Of a stretch of 64,000 nucleotides of DNA, positions 23,391 through 39,300 are shown one piece after another (position 1 is the stretch's first letter; every line of letters starts with the position of its first letter). The position numbers and the translations under genes are program-made. The DNA comes from Osedax fenrisi (taxonomy: Eukaryota; Annelida; Polychaeta; Sabellida; Siboglinidae): NCBI GenBank assembly GCA_964019155.1, contig CAXHSG010000162.1, positions 1,122,001-1,186,000 of the forward strand, in the 5' to 3' direction. The notes under the pieces were generated by a model that was not told the origin of the DNA, searched no databases, and saw only the letters and a list, made by a program, of their open reading frames with translations.

Positions 23391-23414
23391 TAGTTTTATT
23401 AAGTAATAAAACTA
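23391..23414. other. fold-back junction at the left edge of the inverted block
   Basis: TAGTTTTATT and AATAAAACTA (10-base perfect inverted arms) surround AAGT. To the left, 23,366-23,390 has an unusual AGTAATTTAG text not seen elsewhere in the array. To the right the array runs in the opposite orientation. Confidence 0.85.
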
Positions 23415-23760
23415 AATAAGTAATAAAACGTATTAAGTAATAAAACGTAATAAGTAATAAAACGTATTAAGTAATAAAACGTAATAAGTAATAAAACGTA
23501 TTAAGTAATAAAACGTAATAAGTAATAAAACGTAATAAGTAATAAAACGTAATTATTACGTTTTATTAATAAGTAATAAGTAATAAGTAATAAAACGTAA
23601 TAACTAATAAGTAATAAAACGTAATAAGTAATAAGTAATAAGTAATAAAACGTAATAAGTAATAAGTAATAAAACGTAATAAGTAATAAGTAATAAAACG
23701 TAATAAGTAATAAAACGTAATAAGTAATAAAACGTAATAAGTAATAAAACTAAATAAGTA
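23401..23760 (-). repeat. inverted block of the 10/7 satellite
   Basis: About 360 bp where all words are reverse-complemented (AATAAAACGT and AATAAGT), including one reversed P (23,551-23,567, centre base T instead of A). Every other part of the array that I read is in the forward orientation apart from single P words. Confidence 0.95.
23519..23760 (-). repeat. left arm of a perfect long inverted repeat
   Basis: Read on the minus strand from 23,760 downward, the word order is S, TAGTTTTATT, S, L, S, L, S, L, SS, L, SS, L, SSS, L, S, AGTTATT, L, SSS, P, L, S, L. This is base for base the text of 24,025-24,266. The spacer between the arms is 264 bp (23,761-24,024). Confidence 0.92.
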
Positions 23761-24024
23761 CGTTTTATTACTTAATACGTTTTATTACTTATTACGTTTT
23801 ATTACTTATTACGTTTTATTACTTATTACGTTTTATTACTTATTACGTTTTATTACTTATTACTTATTACGTTTTATTACTTATTACTTATTACTTATTA
23901 CGTTTTATTACTTATTACTTATTACGTTTTATTACTTATTACTTATTACGTTTTATTACTTATTACGTTTTATTACTTAATACGTTTTATTACTTATTAC
24001 GTTTTATTACTTAATACGTTTTAT

Positions 24025-24266
24025 TACTTATTTAGTTTTATTACTTATTACGTTTTATTACTTATTACGTTTTATTACTTATTACGTTTTATTACTTATT
24101 ACTTATTACGTTTTATTACTTATTACTTATTACGTTTTATTACTTATTACTTATTACTTATTACGTTTTATTACTTATTAGTTATTACGTTTTATTACTT
24201 ATTACTTATTACTTATTAATAAAACGTAATAATTACGTTTTATTACTTATTACGTTTTATTACTTA
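24025..24266 (+). repeat. right arm of the perfect long inverted repeat
   Basis: Forward copy of the left arm. From the inner ends to the end of P both arms are exactly 210 nt. Identity continues another 32 nt, until ACTTATT on the left arm faces ACTTAAT here. Confidence 0.92.
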
Positions 24267-27200
24267 ATACGTTTTATTACTTATTACGTTTTATTACTTA
24301 TTACGTTTTATTACTTATTACGTTTTATTACTTATTACGTTTTATTACTTATTGCGTTTTATTACTTATTACATTTTATTACTTATTACGTTTTATTACT
24401 TATTACGTTTTATTACTTATTTAGTTTTATTACTTATTACGTTTTATTACTTATTACATTTTATTACTTATTACGTTTTATTACTTATTACGTTTTATTA
24501 CTTATTACGTTTTATTACTTATTACTTATTACGTTTTATTACTTATTACTTATTACGTTTTATTACTTATTACTTATTACGTTTTATTACTTATTACTTA
24601 TTACGTTTTATTACTTATTACGTTTTATTACTTATTACTTATTACGTTTTATTACTTATTACGTTTTATTACTTATTACGTTTTATTACTTATTACGTTT
24701 TATTACTTATTACTTATTACGTTTTATTACTTATTACGTTTTATTACTTATTACTTATTACGTTTTATTACTTATTACGTTTTATTACTTATTACGTTTT
24801 ATTACTTATTACGTTTTATTACTTATTTAGTTTTATTACTTATTACGTTTTATTACTTATTACGTTTTATTACTTATTACGTTTTATTACTTATTACTTA
24901 TTACTTATTACGTTTTATTACTTATTATTTATTACGTTTTATTACTTATTACGTTGTATTACTTATTACGTTTTATTACTTATTACGTTTTATTAATTAT
25001 TACGTTTTATTACTTATTAGGTTTTATTACTTATTACGTTTTATTACTTATTAAGTTTTATTACTTATTACGTTTTATTACTTATTACGTTTTATTACTT
25101 ATTACTTATTACGTTTTATTACTTATTACTTATTACGTTTTATTACTTATTACGTTTTATTACTTATTGCGTTTTATTACTTATTAGGTTTTATTACTTA
25201 TTGCGTTTTATTACTTATTACGTTTTATTACTTATTACATTTTATTACTTATTACGTTTTATTACTTATTACGTTTTATTACTTATTACGTTTTATTACT
25301 TATTAGGTTTTATTACTTATTACGTTTTATTACTTATTACGTTTTATTACTTATTACGTTTTATTACTTATTACGTTTTATTACTTATTAATAAAACGTA
25401 ATAATTACGTTTTATTACTTATTACGTTTTATTACTTATTAATAAAACGTAATAATTACGTTTTATTACTTATTACTTATTACTTATTAGTTATTACGTT
25501 TTATTACTTATTACTTATTACGTTTTATTACTTATTACGTTTTATTACTTATTACTTATTACTTATTACTTATTACGTTTTATTACTTATTACTTATTAC
25601 GTTTTATTACTTATTAATAAAACGTAATAATTACGTTTTATTACTTATTACGTTTTATTACTTATTACGTTTTATTACGTTTTATTACTTATTAGGTTTT
25701 ATTACTTATTACATTTTATTACTTATTACGTTTTATTACTTATTACGTTTTATTACTTATTACTTATTACGTTTTATTACTTATTACTTATTACTTATTA
25801 CGTTTTATTACTTATTACTTATTACTTATTACTTATTACGTTTTATTACTTATTACGTTTTATTACTTATTAATAAAACGTAATAATTACGTTTTATTAC
25901 TTATTACGTTTTATTACTTATTACGTTTTATTACTTATTGCGTTTTATTACTTATTACGTTTTATTACTTATTACATTTTATTACTTATTACGTTTTATT
26001 ACGTTTTATTACTTATTACGTTTTATTACTTATTACATTTTATTACTTATTACGTTTTATTACTTATTACGTTTTATTACTTATTACTTATTACGTTTTA
26101 TTACTTATTACTTATTACGTTTTATTACTTATTACTTATTACTTATTACGTTTTATTACTTATTACTTATTACGTTTTATTACTTATTACGTTTTATTAC
26201 TTATTAATAAAACGTAATAATTAAGTTTTATTACTTATTACGTTTTATTACTTATTACGTTTTATTACTTATTACTTATTACGTTTTATTAATTATTACT
26301 TATTACTTATTACGTTTTATTACTTATTACTTATTACTTATTACGTTTTATTACTTATTACGTTTTATTACTTATTACGTTTTATTACTTATTACTTATT
26401 ACGTTTTATTACTTATTACTTATTACTTTTTATTACTTATTACTTATTACGTTTTATTACTTATTACGTTTTATTACTTATTACGTTTTATTACTTATTA
26501 ATAAAACGTAATAATTACGTTTTATTACTTATTACGTTTTATTACTTATTACGTTTTATTACTTATTACTTATTACGTTTTATTACTTATTACTTATTAC
26601 GTTTTATTACTTATTAGTTATTACGTTTTATTACTTATTACGTTTTATTACTTATTACTTATTACTTATTACGTTTTATTACTTATTACGTTTTATTACT
26701 TATTACTTATTACTTATTACTTATTACGTTTTATTACTTATTACTTATTACGTTGTATTACTTATTACGTTGTATTACTTATTACGTTTTATTACTTATT
26801 ACGTTTTATTAATTATTACGTTTTATTACTTATTAGGTTTTATTACTTATTACGTTTTATTACTTATTAAGTTTTATTACTTATTACGTTTTATTACTTA
26901 TTACGTTTTATTACTTATTACTTATTACGTTTTATTACTTATTACTTATTACGTTTTATTACTTATTACGTTTTATTACTTATTAGGTTTTATTACTTAT
27001 TGCGTTTTATTACTTATTACGTTTTATTACTTATTACATTTTATTACTTATTACGTTTTATTACTTATTACGTTTTATTACTTATTACGTTTTATTACTT
27101 ATTAGGTTTTATTACTTATTACGTTTTATTACTTATTACGTTTTATTACTTATTACGTTTTATTACTTATTACGTTTTATTACTTATTAATAAAACGTAA

Positions 27201-28500
27201 TAATTACGTTTTATTACTTATTACGTTTTATTACTTATTACGTTTTATTACTTATTAATAAAACGTAATAATTACGTTTTATTACTTATTACTTATTACG
27301 TTTTATTACTTATTACGTTTTATTACTTATTAATAAAACGTAATAATTACGTTTTATTACTTATTACATTTTATTACTTATTACGTTTTATTACGTTTTA
27401 TTACTTATTACGTTTTATTACTTATTACATTTTATTACTTATTACGTTTTATTACTTATTACGTTTTATTACTTATTACTTATTACGTTTTATTACTTAT
27501 TACTTATTACTTATTACGTTTTATTACTTATTAGTTATTACGTTTTATTACTTATTACTTATTACTTATTAATAAAACGTAATAATTACGTTTTATTACT
27601 TATTAATAAAACGTAATAATTACGTTTTATTACTTATTACGTTTTATTAATTATTACGTTTTATTACTTAATACGTTTTATTACTTATTACGTTTTATTA
27701 CTTATTACGTTTTATTACTTATTAGGTTTTATTACTTATTACGTTTTATTACTTATTACGTTTTATTACTTATTAGGTTTTATTACTTATTGCGTTTTAT
27801 TACTTATTACGTTTTATTACTTATTACATTTTATTACTTATTACGTTTTATTACTTATTACGTTTTATTACTTATTACGTTTTATTACTTATTACGTTTT
27901 ATTACTTATTACGTTTTATTACTTATTACGTTTTATTACTTATTAATAAAACGTAATAATTACGTTTTATTACTTATTACGTTTTATTACTTATTAATAA
28001 AACGTAATAATTAAGTTTTATTACTTATTACGTTTTATTACTTATTACGTTTTATTACTTATTACTTATTACGTTTTATTAATTATTACTTATTACTTAT
28101 TACGTTTTATTACTTATTACTTATTACGTTTTATTACTTATTAATAAAACGTAATAATTACGTTTTATTACTTATTACATTTTATTACTTATTACGTTTT
28201 ATTACGTTTTATTACTTATTACGTTTTATTACTTATTACATTTTATTACTTATTACGTTTTATTACTTATTACGTTTTATTACTTATTACTTATTACGTT
28301 TTATTACTTATTACTTATTACTTATTACGTTTTATTACTTATTAGTTATTACGTTTTATTACTTATTACTTATTACTTATTAATAAAACGTAATAATTAC
28401 GTTTTATTACTTATTACGTTTTATTAATTATTACGTTTTATTACTTAATACGTTTTATTACTTATTACGTTTTATTACTTATTACGTTTTATTACTTATT

Positions 28501-29288
28501 AGGTTTTATTACTTATTACGTTTTATTACTTATTAGGTTTTATTACTTATTGCGTTTTATTACTTATTACGTTTTATTACTTATTACATTTTATTACTTA
28601 TTACGTTTTATTACTTATTATGTTTTATTACTTATTTAGTTTTATTACTTATTACGTTTTATTACTTATTACGTTTTATTACTTATTACGTTTTATTACT
28701 TATTACGTTTTATTACTTATTACGTTTTATTACTTATTACGTTTTATTACTTATTAATAAAACGTAATAATTACGTTTTATTACTTATTACGTTTTATTA
28801 CTTATTAATAAAACGTAATAATTACGTTTTATTACTTATTACTTATTAGTTATTACGTTTTATTACTTATTACTTATTACTTATTACGTTTTATTACTTA
28901 TTAGGTTTTATTACTTATTACGTTTTATTACTTATTAGGTTTTATTACTTATTGCGTTTTATTACTTATTACGTTTTATTACTTATTACATTTTATTACT
29001 TATTACGTTTTATTACTTATTATGTTTTATTACTTATTTAGTTTTATTACTTATTACGTTTTATTACTTATTACGTTTTATTACTTATTACGTTTTATTA
29101 CTTATTACGTTTTATTACTTATTACGTTTTATTACTTATTACGTTTTATTACTTATTAATAAAACGTAATAATTACGTTTTATTACTTATTACGTTTTAT
29201 TACTTATTAATAAAACGTAATAATTACGTTTTATTACTTATTACTTATTAGTTATTACGTTTTATTACTTATTACTTATTACTTATTA
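28501..29288 (+). repeat. exact tandem duplication with a 402-bp period
   Basis: 28,501-28,886 and 28,903-29,288 read the same, including AGGTTTTATT, GCGTTTTATT, ACATTTTATT, ATGTTTTATT and TAGTTTTATT variants and two P words. They part where AGTTATT replaces L. Confidence 0.85.
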
Positions 29289-31688
29289 GTTATTACGTTT
29301 TATTACTTATTACGTTTTATTACTTATTACTTATTACTTATTACTTATTACGTTTTATTACTTATTACTTATTACGTTTTATTACTTATTACTTATTACG
29401 TTTTATTACTTATTACTTATTACGTTTTATTACTTATTACGTTTTATTACTTATTACGTTTTATTACTTATTACGTTTTATTACTTATTACGTTTTATTA
29501 CTTATTACTTATTACTTATTACTTATTACTTATTACGTTTTATTACTTATTACTTATTACGTTTTATTACTTATTACGTTGTATTACTTATTACGTTTTA
29601 TTACTTATTACGTTTTATTAATTATTACGTTTTATTACTTATTAGGTTTTATTACTTATTACCTTTTATTACTTATTAAGTTTTATTACTTATTACGTTT
29701 TATTACTTATTACGTTTTATTACTTATTACTTATTACGTTTTATTACTTATTACTTATTACGTTTTATTACTTATTACGTTTTATTACTTATTACGTTTT
29801 ATTACTTATTAGGTTTTATTACTTATTGCGTTTTATTACTTATTACGTTTTATTACTTATTACATTTTATTACTTATTACGTTTTATTACTTATTACGTT
29901 TTATTACTTATTAGGTTTTATTACTTATTACGTTTTATTACTTATTACGTTTTATTACTTATTACGTTTTATTACTTATTAATAAAACGTAATAATTACG
30001 TTTTATTACTTATTACGTTTTATTACTTATTAATAAAACGTAATAATTACGTTTTATTACTTATTACTTATTACTTATTAGTTATTACGTTTTATTACTT
30101 ATTACTTATTACTTATTAGTTATTACGTTTTATTACTTATTACGTTTTATTACTTATTACTTATTACTTATTACTTATTACGTTTTATTACTTATTACTT
30201 ATTACGTTTTATTACTTATTAATAAAACGTAATAATTACGTTTTATTACTTATTACGTTTTATTACTTATTACGTTTTATTACGTTTTATTACTTATTAG
30301 GTTTTATTACTTATTACATTTTATTACTTATTACGTTTTATTACTTATTACGTTTTATTACTTATTACTTATTACTTATTACTTATTACGTTTTATTACT
30401 TATTACTTATTACTTATTACTTATTACGTTTTATTACTTATTACGTTTTATTACTTATTAATAAAACGTAATAATTACGTTTTATTACTTATTACGTTTT
30501 ATTACTTATTACGTTTTATTACTTATTGCGTTTTATTACTTATTACGTTTTATTACTTATTACATTTTATTACTTATTACGTTTTATTACGTTTTATTAC
30601 TTATTACGTTTTATTACTTATTACATTTTATTACTTATTACGTTTTATTACTTATTACGTTTTATTACTTATTACTTATTACGTTTTATTACTTATTACT
30701 TATTACGTTTTATTACTTATTACTTATTACTTATTACGTTTTATTACTTATTACGTTTTATTACTTATTACGTTTTATTACTTATTAATAAAACGTAATA
30801 ATTAAGTTTTATTACTTATTACGTTTTATTACTTATTACGTTTTATTACTTATTACTTATTACGTTTTATTAATTATTACTTATTACTTATTACGTTTTA
30901 TTACTTATTACTTATTACTTATTACGTTTTATTACTTATTACGTTTTATTACTTATTACGTTTTATTACTTATTACTTATTACGTTTTATTACTTATTAA
31001 TAAAACGTAATAATTACGTTTTATTACTTATTACGTTTTATTACTTATTACGTTTTATTACGTTTTATTACTTATTAGGTTTTATTACTTATTACATTTT
31101 ATTACTTATTACGTTTTATTAATTATTACTTATTACTTATTACGTTTTATTACTTATTACTTATTACTTATTACGTTTTATTACTTATTACGTTTTATTA
31201 CTTATTACTTATTACGTTTTATTACTTATTACTTATTACTTTTTATTACTTATTACTTATTACTTATTACGTTTTATTACTTATTACTTATTACGTTTTA
31301 TTACTTATTACGTTTTATTACTTATTACGTTTTATTACTTAATACGTTTTATTACTTATTTAGTTTTATTACTTATTACGTTTTATTACTTATTACGTTT
31401 TATTACTTATTACGTTTTATTACTTATTAATAAAACGTAATAATTACGTTTTATTACTTATTACGTTTTATTACTTATTACGTTTTATTACTTATTACTT
31501 ATTACGTTTTATTACTTATTACTTATTACGTTTTATTACTTATTAGTTATTACGTTTTATTACTTATTACGTTTTATTACTTATTACTTATTACTTATTA
31601 CGTTTTATTACTTATTACGTTTTATTACTTATTACTTATTACTTATTACGTTTTATTACTTATTACTTATTACGTTGTATTACTTATT

Positions 31689-34600
31689 ACGTTGTATTAC
31701 TTATTACGTTTTATTACTTATTACGTTTTATTAATTATTACGTTTTATTACTTATTAGGTTTTATTACTTATTACGTTTTATTACTTATTAAGTTTTATT
31801 ACTTATTACGTTTTATTACTTATTACGTTTTATTACTTATTACTTATTACGTTTTATTACTTATTACTTATTACGTTTTATTACTTATTACGTTTTATTA
31901 CTTATTACGTTTTATTACTTATTAGGTTTTATTACTTATTGCGTTTTATTACTTATTACGTTTTATTACTTATTACGTTTTATTACTTATTACGTTTTAT
32001 TACTTATTAGGTTTTATTACTTATTACGTTTTATTACTTATTACGTTTTATTACTTATTACGTTTTATTACTTATTAATAAAACGTAATAATTACGTTTT
32101 ATTACTTATTACGTTTTATTACTTATTACGTTTTATTACTTATTAATAAAACGTAATAATTACGTTTTATTACTTATTACTTATTACTTATTAGTTATTA
32201 CGTTTTATTACTTATTACTTATTACTTATTAGTTATTACGTTTTATCACTTATTACGTTTTATTACTTATTACTTATTACTTATTACTTATTACGTTTTA
32301 TTACTTATTACTTATTACGTTTTATTACTTATTACGTTTTATTACTTATTACGTTTTATTACGTTTTATTACTTATTAGGTTTTATTACTTATTACATTT
32401 TATTACTTATTACGTTTTATTACTTATTACGTTTTATTACTTATTACTTATTACGTTTTATTACTTATTACTTATTACTTATTACGTTTTATTACTTATT
32501 ACTTATTACTTATTACTTATTACGTTTTATTACTTATTACGTTTTATTACTTATTAATAAAACGTAATAATTACGTTTTATTACTTATTACGTTTTATTA
32601 CTTATTAATAAAACGTAATAATTACGTTTTATTACTTATTACGTTTTATTACTTATTACGTTTTATTACTTATTGCGTTTTATTACTTATTACGTTTTAT
32701 TACTTATTACATTTTATTTCTTAATACGTTTTATTACGTTTTATTACTTATTACGTTTTATTACTTATTACATTTTATTACTTATTACGTTTTATTACTT
32801 ATTACGTTTTATTACTTATTACTTATTACGTTTTATTACTTATTACTTATTACTTATTACGTTTTATTACTTATTACTTATTACGTTTTATTACTTATTA
32901 CGTTTTATTACTTATTACGTTTTATTACTTATTAATAAAACGTAATAATTAAGTTTTATTACTTATTACGTTTTATTACTTATTACGTTTTATTACTTAT
33001 TACTTATTACGTTTTATTAATTATTACTTATTACTTATTACGTTTTATTACTTATTACTTATTACTTATTACGTTTTATTACTTATTACGTTTTATTACT
33101 TATTACTTATTACGTTTTATTACTTATTACTTATTACTTTTTATTACTTATTACTTATTACTTATTACGTTTTATTACTTATTACTTATTACGTTTTATT
33201 ACTTATTACGTTTTATTACTTATTACGTTTTATTACTTAATACGTTTTATTACTTATTTAGTTTTATTACTTATTACGTTTTATTACTTATTACGTTTTA
33301 TTACTTATTACGTTTTATTACTTATTAATAAAACGTAATAATTACGTTTTATTACTTATTACATTTTATTACTTATTACGTTTTATTACTTATTACTTAT
33401 TACGTTTTATTACTTATTACTTATTACGTTTTATTACTTATTAGTTATTACGTTTTATTACTTATTACGTTTTATTACTTATTACTTATTACTTATTACG
33501 TTTTATTACTTATTACGTTTTATTACTTATTACTTATTACTTATTACGTTTTATTACTTATTACTTATTACGTTGTATTACTTATTACTTATTACGTTTT
33601 ATTACTTATTAGTTATTACGTTTTATTACTTATTACGTTTTATTACTTATTACTTATTACTTATTACGTTTTATTACTTATTACTTATTACGTTTTATTA
33701 CTTATTACGTTTTATTACTTATTAATAAAACGTAATAATTAAGTTTTATTACTTATTACGTTTTATTACTTATTACGTTTTATTACTTATTACTTATTAC
33801 GTTTTATTAATTATTACTTATTACTTATTACGTTTTATTACTTATTACTTATTACTTATTACGTTTTATTACTTATTACGTTTTATTACTTATTACTTAT
33901 TACGTTTTATTACTTATTACTTATTACTTTTTATTACTTATTACGTTTTATTACTTATTACTTATTACGTTTTATTACTTATTACGTTTTATTACTTATT
34001 ACGTTTTATTACTTAATACGTTTTATTACTTATTTAGTTTTATTACTTATTACGTTTTATTACTTATTACGTTTTATTACTTATTAATAAAACGTAATAA
34101 TTACGTTTTATTACTTATTACGTTTTATTACTTATTACGTTTTATTACTTATTACGTTTTATTACTTATTAATAAAACGTAATAATTACGTTTTATTACT
34201 TATTACATTTTATTACTTATTACGTTTTATTACTTATTACTTATTACGTTTTATTACTTATTACTTATTACGTTTTATTACTTATTAGTTATTACGTTTT
34301 ATTACTTATTACGTTTTATTACTTATTACTTATTACTTATTACGTTTTATTACTTATTACGTTTTATTACTTATTACTTATTACTTATTACGTTTTATTA
34401 CTTATTACTTATTACGTTGTATTACTTATTACTTATTACGTTTTATTACTTATTAGTTATTACGTTTTATTACTTATTACGTTTTATTACTTATTACTTA
34501 TTACTTATTACGTTTTATTACTTATTACTTATTACGTTTTATTACTTATTACGTTTTATTACTTATTACGTTTTATTACTTATTAATAAAACGTAATAAT

Positions 34601-36391
34601 TAAGTTTTATTACTTATTACGTTTTATTACTTATTACGTTTTATTACTTATTACTTATTACGTTTTATTAATTATTACTTATTACTTATTACGTTTTATT
34701 ACTTATTACTTATTACTTATTACGTTTTATTACTTATTACGTTTTATTACTTATTACTTATTACGTTTTATTACTTATTACTTATTACTTTTTATTACTT
34801 ATTACGTTTTATTACTTATTACTTATTACGTTTTATTACTTATTACGTTTTATTACTTATTACGTTTTATTACTTAATACGTTTTATTACTTATTTAGTT
34901 TTATTACTTATTACGTTTTATTACTTATTACGTTTTATTACTTATTACGTTTTATTACTTATTAATAAAACGTAATAATTACGTTTTATTACTTATTACG
35001 TTTTATTACTTATTACGTTTTATTACTTATTACTTATTACGTTTTATTACTTATTACTTATTACGTTTTATTACTTATTAGTTATTACGTTTTATTACTT
35101 ATTACGTTTTATTACTTATTACGTTTTATTACTTATTACTTATTACTTATTACGTTTTATTACTTATTACTTATTACGTTGTATTACTTATTACGTTGTA
35201 TTACTTATTACGTTTTATTACTTATTACGTTTTATTAATTATTACGTTTTATTACTTATTAGGTTTTATTACTTATTACGTTTTATTACTTATTAAGTTT
35301 TATTACTTATTACGTTTTATTACTTATTACGTTTTATTACTTATTACTTATTACGTTTTATTACTTATTACTTATTACGTTTTATTACTTATTACGTTTT
35401 ATTACTTATTACGTTTTATTACTTATTAGGTTTTATTACTTATTGCGTTTTATTACTTATTACGTTTTATTACTTATTACGTTTTATTACTTATTACGTT
35501 TTATTACTTATTAGGTTTTATTACTTATTACGTTTTATTACTTATTACGTTTTATTACTTATTACGTTTTATTACTTATTAATAAAACGTAATAATTACG
35601 TTTTATTACTTATTACGTTTTATTACTTATTACGTTTTATTACTTATTAATAAAACGTAATAATTACGTTTTATTACTTATTACTTATTACTTATTAGTT
35701 ATTACGTTTTATTACTTATTACTTATTACTTATTAGTTATTACGTTTTATCACTTATTACGTTTTATTACTTATTACTTATTACTTATTACTTATTACGT
35801 TTTATTACTTATTACGTTTTATTACTTATTACGTTTTATTACGTTTTATTACTTATTAGGTTTTATTACTTATTACATTTTATTACTTATTACGTTTTAT
35901 TACTTATTACGTTTTATTACTTATTACTTATTACGTTTTATTACTTATTACTTATTACTTATTACGTTTTATTACTTATTACTTATTACTTATTACTTAT
36001 TACGTTTTATTACTTATTACGTTTTATTACTTATTACGTTTTATTACTTATTAATAAAACGTAATAATTACGTTTTATTACTTATTACGTTTTATTACTT
36101 ATTACGTTTTATTACTTATTGCGTTTTATTACTTATTACGTTTTATTACTTATTACATTTTATTTCTTAATACGTTTTATTACGTTTTATTACTTATTAC
36201 GTTTTATTACTTATTACATTTTATTACTTATTACGTTTTATTACTTATTACGTTTTATTACTTATTACTTATTACGTTTTATTACTTATTACTTATTACT
36301 TATTACGTTTTATTACTTATTACTTATTACGTTTTATTACTTATTACGTTTTATTACTTATTACGTTTTATTACTTATTAATAAAACGTAA
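31689..36391 (+). repeat. pair of higher-order repeats 3.45-3.50 kb apart
   Basis: The family 1 signature at 31,689 and the block at 32,673-32,945 (with ACATTTTATTTCTTAATACG) recur at 35,193 and 36,119-36,391. The last block is the same over 273 bp. Offsets of 3,504 and 3,446 bp show that whole words were gained or lost between them. Confidence 0.75.
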
Positions 36392-39300
36392 TAATTAAGT
36401 TTTATTACTTATTACGTTTTATTACTTATTACGTTTTATTACTTATTACTTATTACGTTTTATTAATTATTACTTATTACTTATTACGTTTTATTACTTA
36501 TTACTTATTACTTATTACGTTTTATTACTTATTACATTTTATTACTTATTACGTTTTATTACTTATTACTTATTACGTTTTATTACTTATTACTTATTAC
36601 TTTTTATTACTTATTACTTATTACTTATTACGTTTTATTACTTATTACTTATTACGTTTTATTACTTATTACGTTTTATTACTTATTACGTTTTATTACT
36701 TAATACGTTTTATTACTTATTTAGTTTTATTACTTATTACGTTTTATTACTTATTAATAAAACGTAATAATTACGTTTTATTACTTATTACATTTTATTA
36801 CTTATTACGTTTTATTACTTATTACTTATTACGTTTAATTACTTATTAGTTATTACGTTTTATTACTTATTACGTTTTATTACTTATTACTTATTACTTA
36901 TTACGTTTTATTACTTATTACGTTTTATTACTTATTACTTATTACTTATTACGTTTTATTACTTATTACTTATTACGTTGTATTACTTATTACTTATTAC
37001 GTTTTATTACTTATTAGTTATTACGTTTTATTACTTATTACGTTTTATTACTTATTACTTATTACTTATTACGTTTTATTACTTATTACTTATTACGTTT
37101 TATTACTTATTACGTTTTATTACTTATTACGTTTTATTACTTATTAATAAAACGTAATAATTAAGTTTTATTACTTATTACGTTTTATTACTTATTACGT
37201 TTTATTACTTATTACTTATTACGTTTTATTAATTATTACTTATTACTTATTACGTTTTATTACTTATTACTTATTACTTATTACGTTTTATTACTTATTA
37301 CGTTTTATTACTTATTACTTATTACGTTTTATTACTTATTACTTATTACTTTTTATTACTTATTACGTTTTATTACTTATTACTTATTACGTTTTATTAC
37401 TTATTACGTTTTATTACTTATTACGTTTTATTACTTAATACGTTTTATTACTTATTTAGTTTTATTACTTATTACGTTTTATTACTTATTACGTTTTATT
37501 ACTTATTACGTTTTATTACTTATTAATAAAACGTAATAATTACGTTTTATTACTTATTACGTTTTATTACTTATTACGTTTTATTACTTATTACTTATTA
37601 CGTTTTATTACTTATTACTTATTACGTTTTATTACTTATTAGTTATTACGTTTTATTACTTATTACGTTTTATTACTTATTACGTTTTATTACTTATTAC
37701 TTATTACTTATTACGTTTTATTACTTATTACTTATTACTTATTACGTTTTATTACTTATTACTTATTACGTTGTATTACTTATTACTTATTACGTTTTAT
37801 TACTTATTAGTTATTACGTTTTATTACTTATTACGTTTTATTACTTATTACTTATTACTTATTACGTTTTATTACTTATTACTTATTACGTTTTATTACT
37901 TATTACGTTTTATTACTTATTACGTTTTATTACTTATTAATAAAACGTAATAATTACGTTTTATTACTTATTACATTTTATTACTTATTACGTTTTATTA
38001 CGTTTTATTACTTATTACGTTTTATTACTTATTACATTTTATTACTTATTACGTTTTATTACTTATTACGTTTTATTACTTATTACTTATTACGTTTTAT
38101 TACTTATTACTTATTACTTTTTATTACTTATTACTTATTACTTATTACGTTTTATTACTTATTACTTATTACGTTTTATTACTAATTACGTTTTATTACT
38201 TATTACGTTTTATTACTTAATACGTTTTATTACTTATTTAGTTTTATTACTTATTACGTTTTATTACTTATTACGTTTTATTACTTATTACGTTTTATTA
38301 CTTATTAATAAAACGTAATAATTACGTTTTATTACTTATTACATTTTATTACTTATTACGTTTTATTACTTATTACTTATTACGTTTTATTACTTATTAC
38401 TTATTACGTTTTATTACTTATTAGTTATTACGTTTTATTACTTATTACGTTTTATTACTTATTACTTATTACTTATTACGTTTTATTACTTATTACGTTT
38501 TATTACTTATTACTTATTACTTATTACGTTTTATTACTTATTACTTATTACGTTGTATTACTTATTACTTATTACGTTTTATTACTTATTAGTTATTACG
38601 TTTTATTACTTATTACGTTTTATTACTTATTACTTATTACTTATTACGTTTTATTACTTATTACTTATTACGTTTTATTACTTATTACGTTTTATTACTT
38701 ATTACTTATTACGTTTTATTAATTATTACTTATTACTTATTACGTTTTATTACTTATTACTTATTACTTATTACGTTTTATTACTTATTACGTTTTATTA
38801 CTTATTACTTATTACGTTTTATTACTTATTACTTATTACTTTTTATTACTTATTACGTTTTATTACTTATTACTTATTACGTTTTATTACTTATTACGTT
38901 TTATTACTTATTACGTTTTATTACTTAATACGTTTTATTACTTATTTAGTTTTATTACTTATTACGTTTTATTACTTATTACGTTTTATTACTTATTACG
39001 TTTTATTACTTATTAATAAAACGTAATAATTACGTTTTATTACTTATTACGTTTTATTACTTATTACGTTTTATTACTTATTACTTATTACGTTTTATTA
39101 CTTATTACTTATTACGTTTTATTACTTATTAGTTATTACGTTTTATTACTTATTACGTTTTATTACTTATTACTTATTACTTATTACGTTTTATTACTTA
39201 TTACGTTTTATTACTTATTACTTATTACTTATTACGTTTTATTACTTATTACTTATTACGTTGTATTACTTATTACTTATTACGTTTTATTACTTATTAG

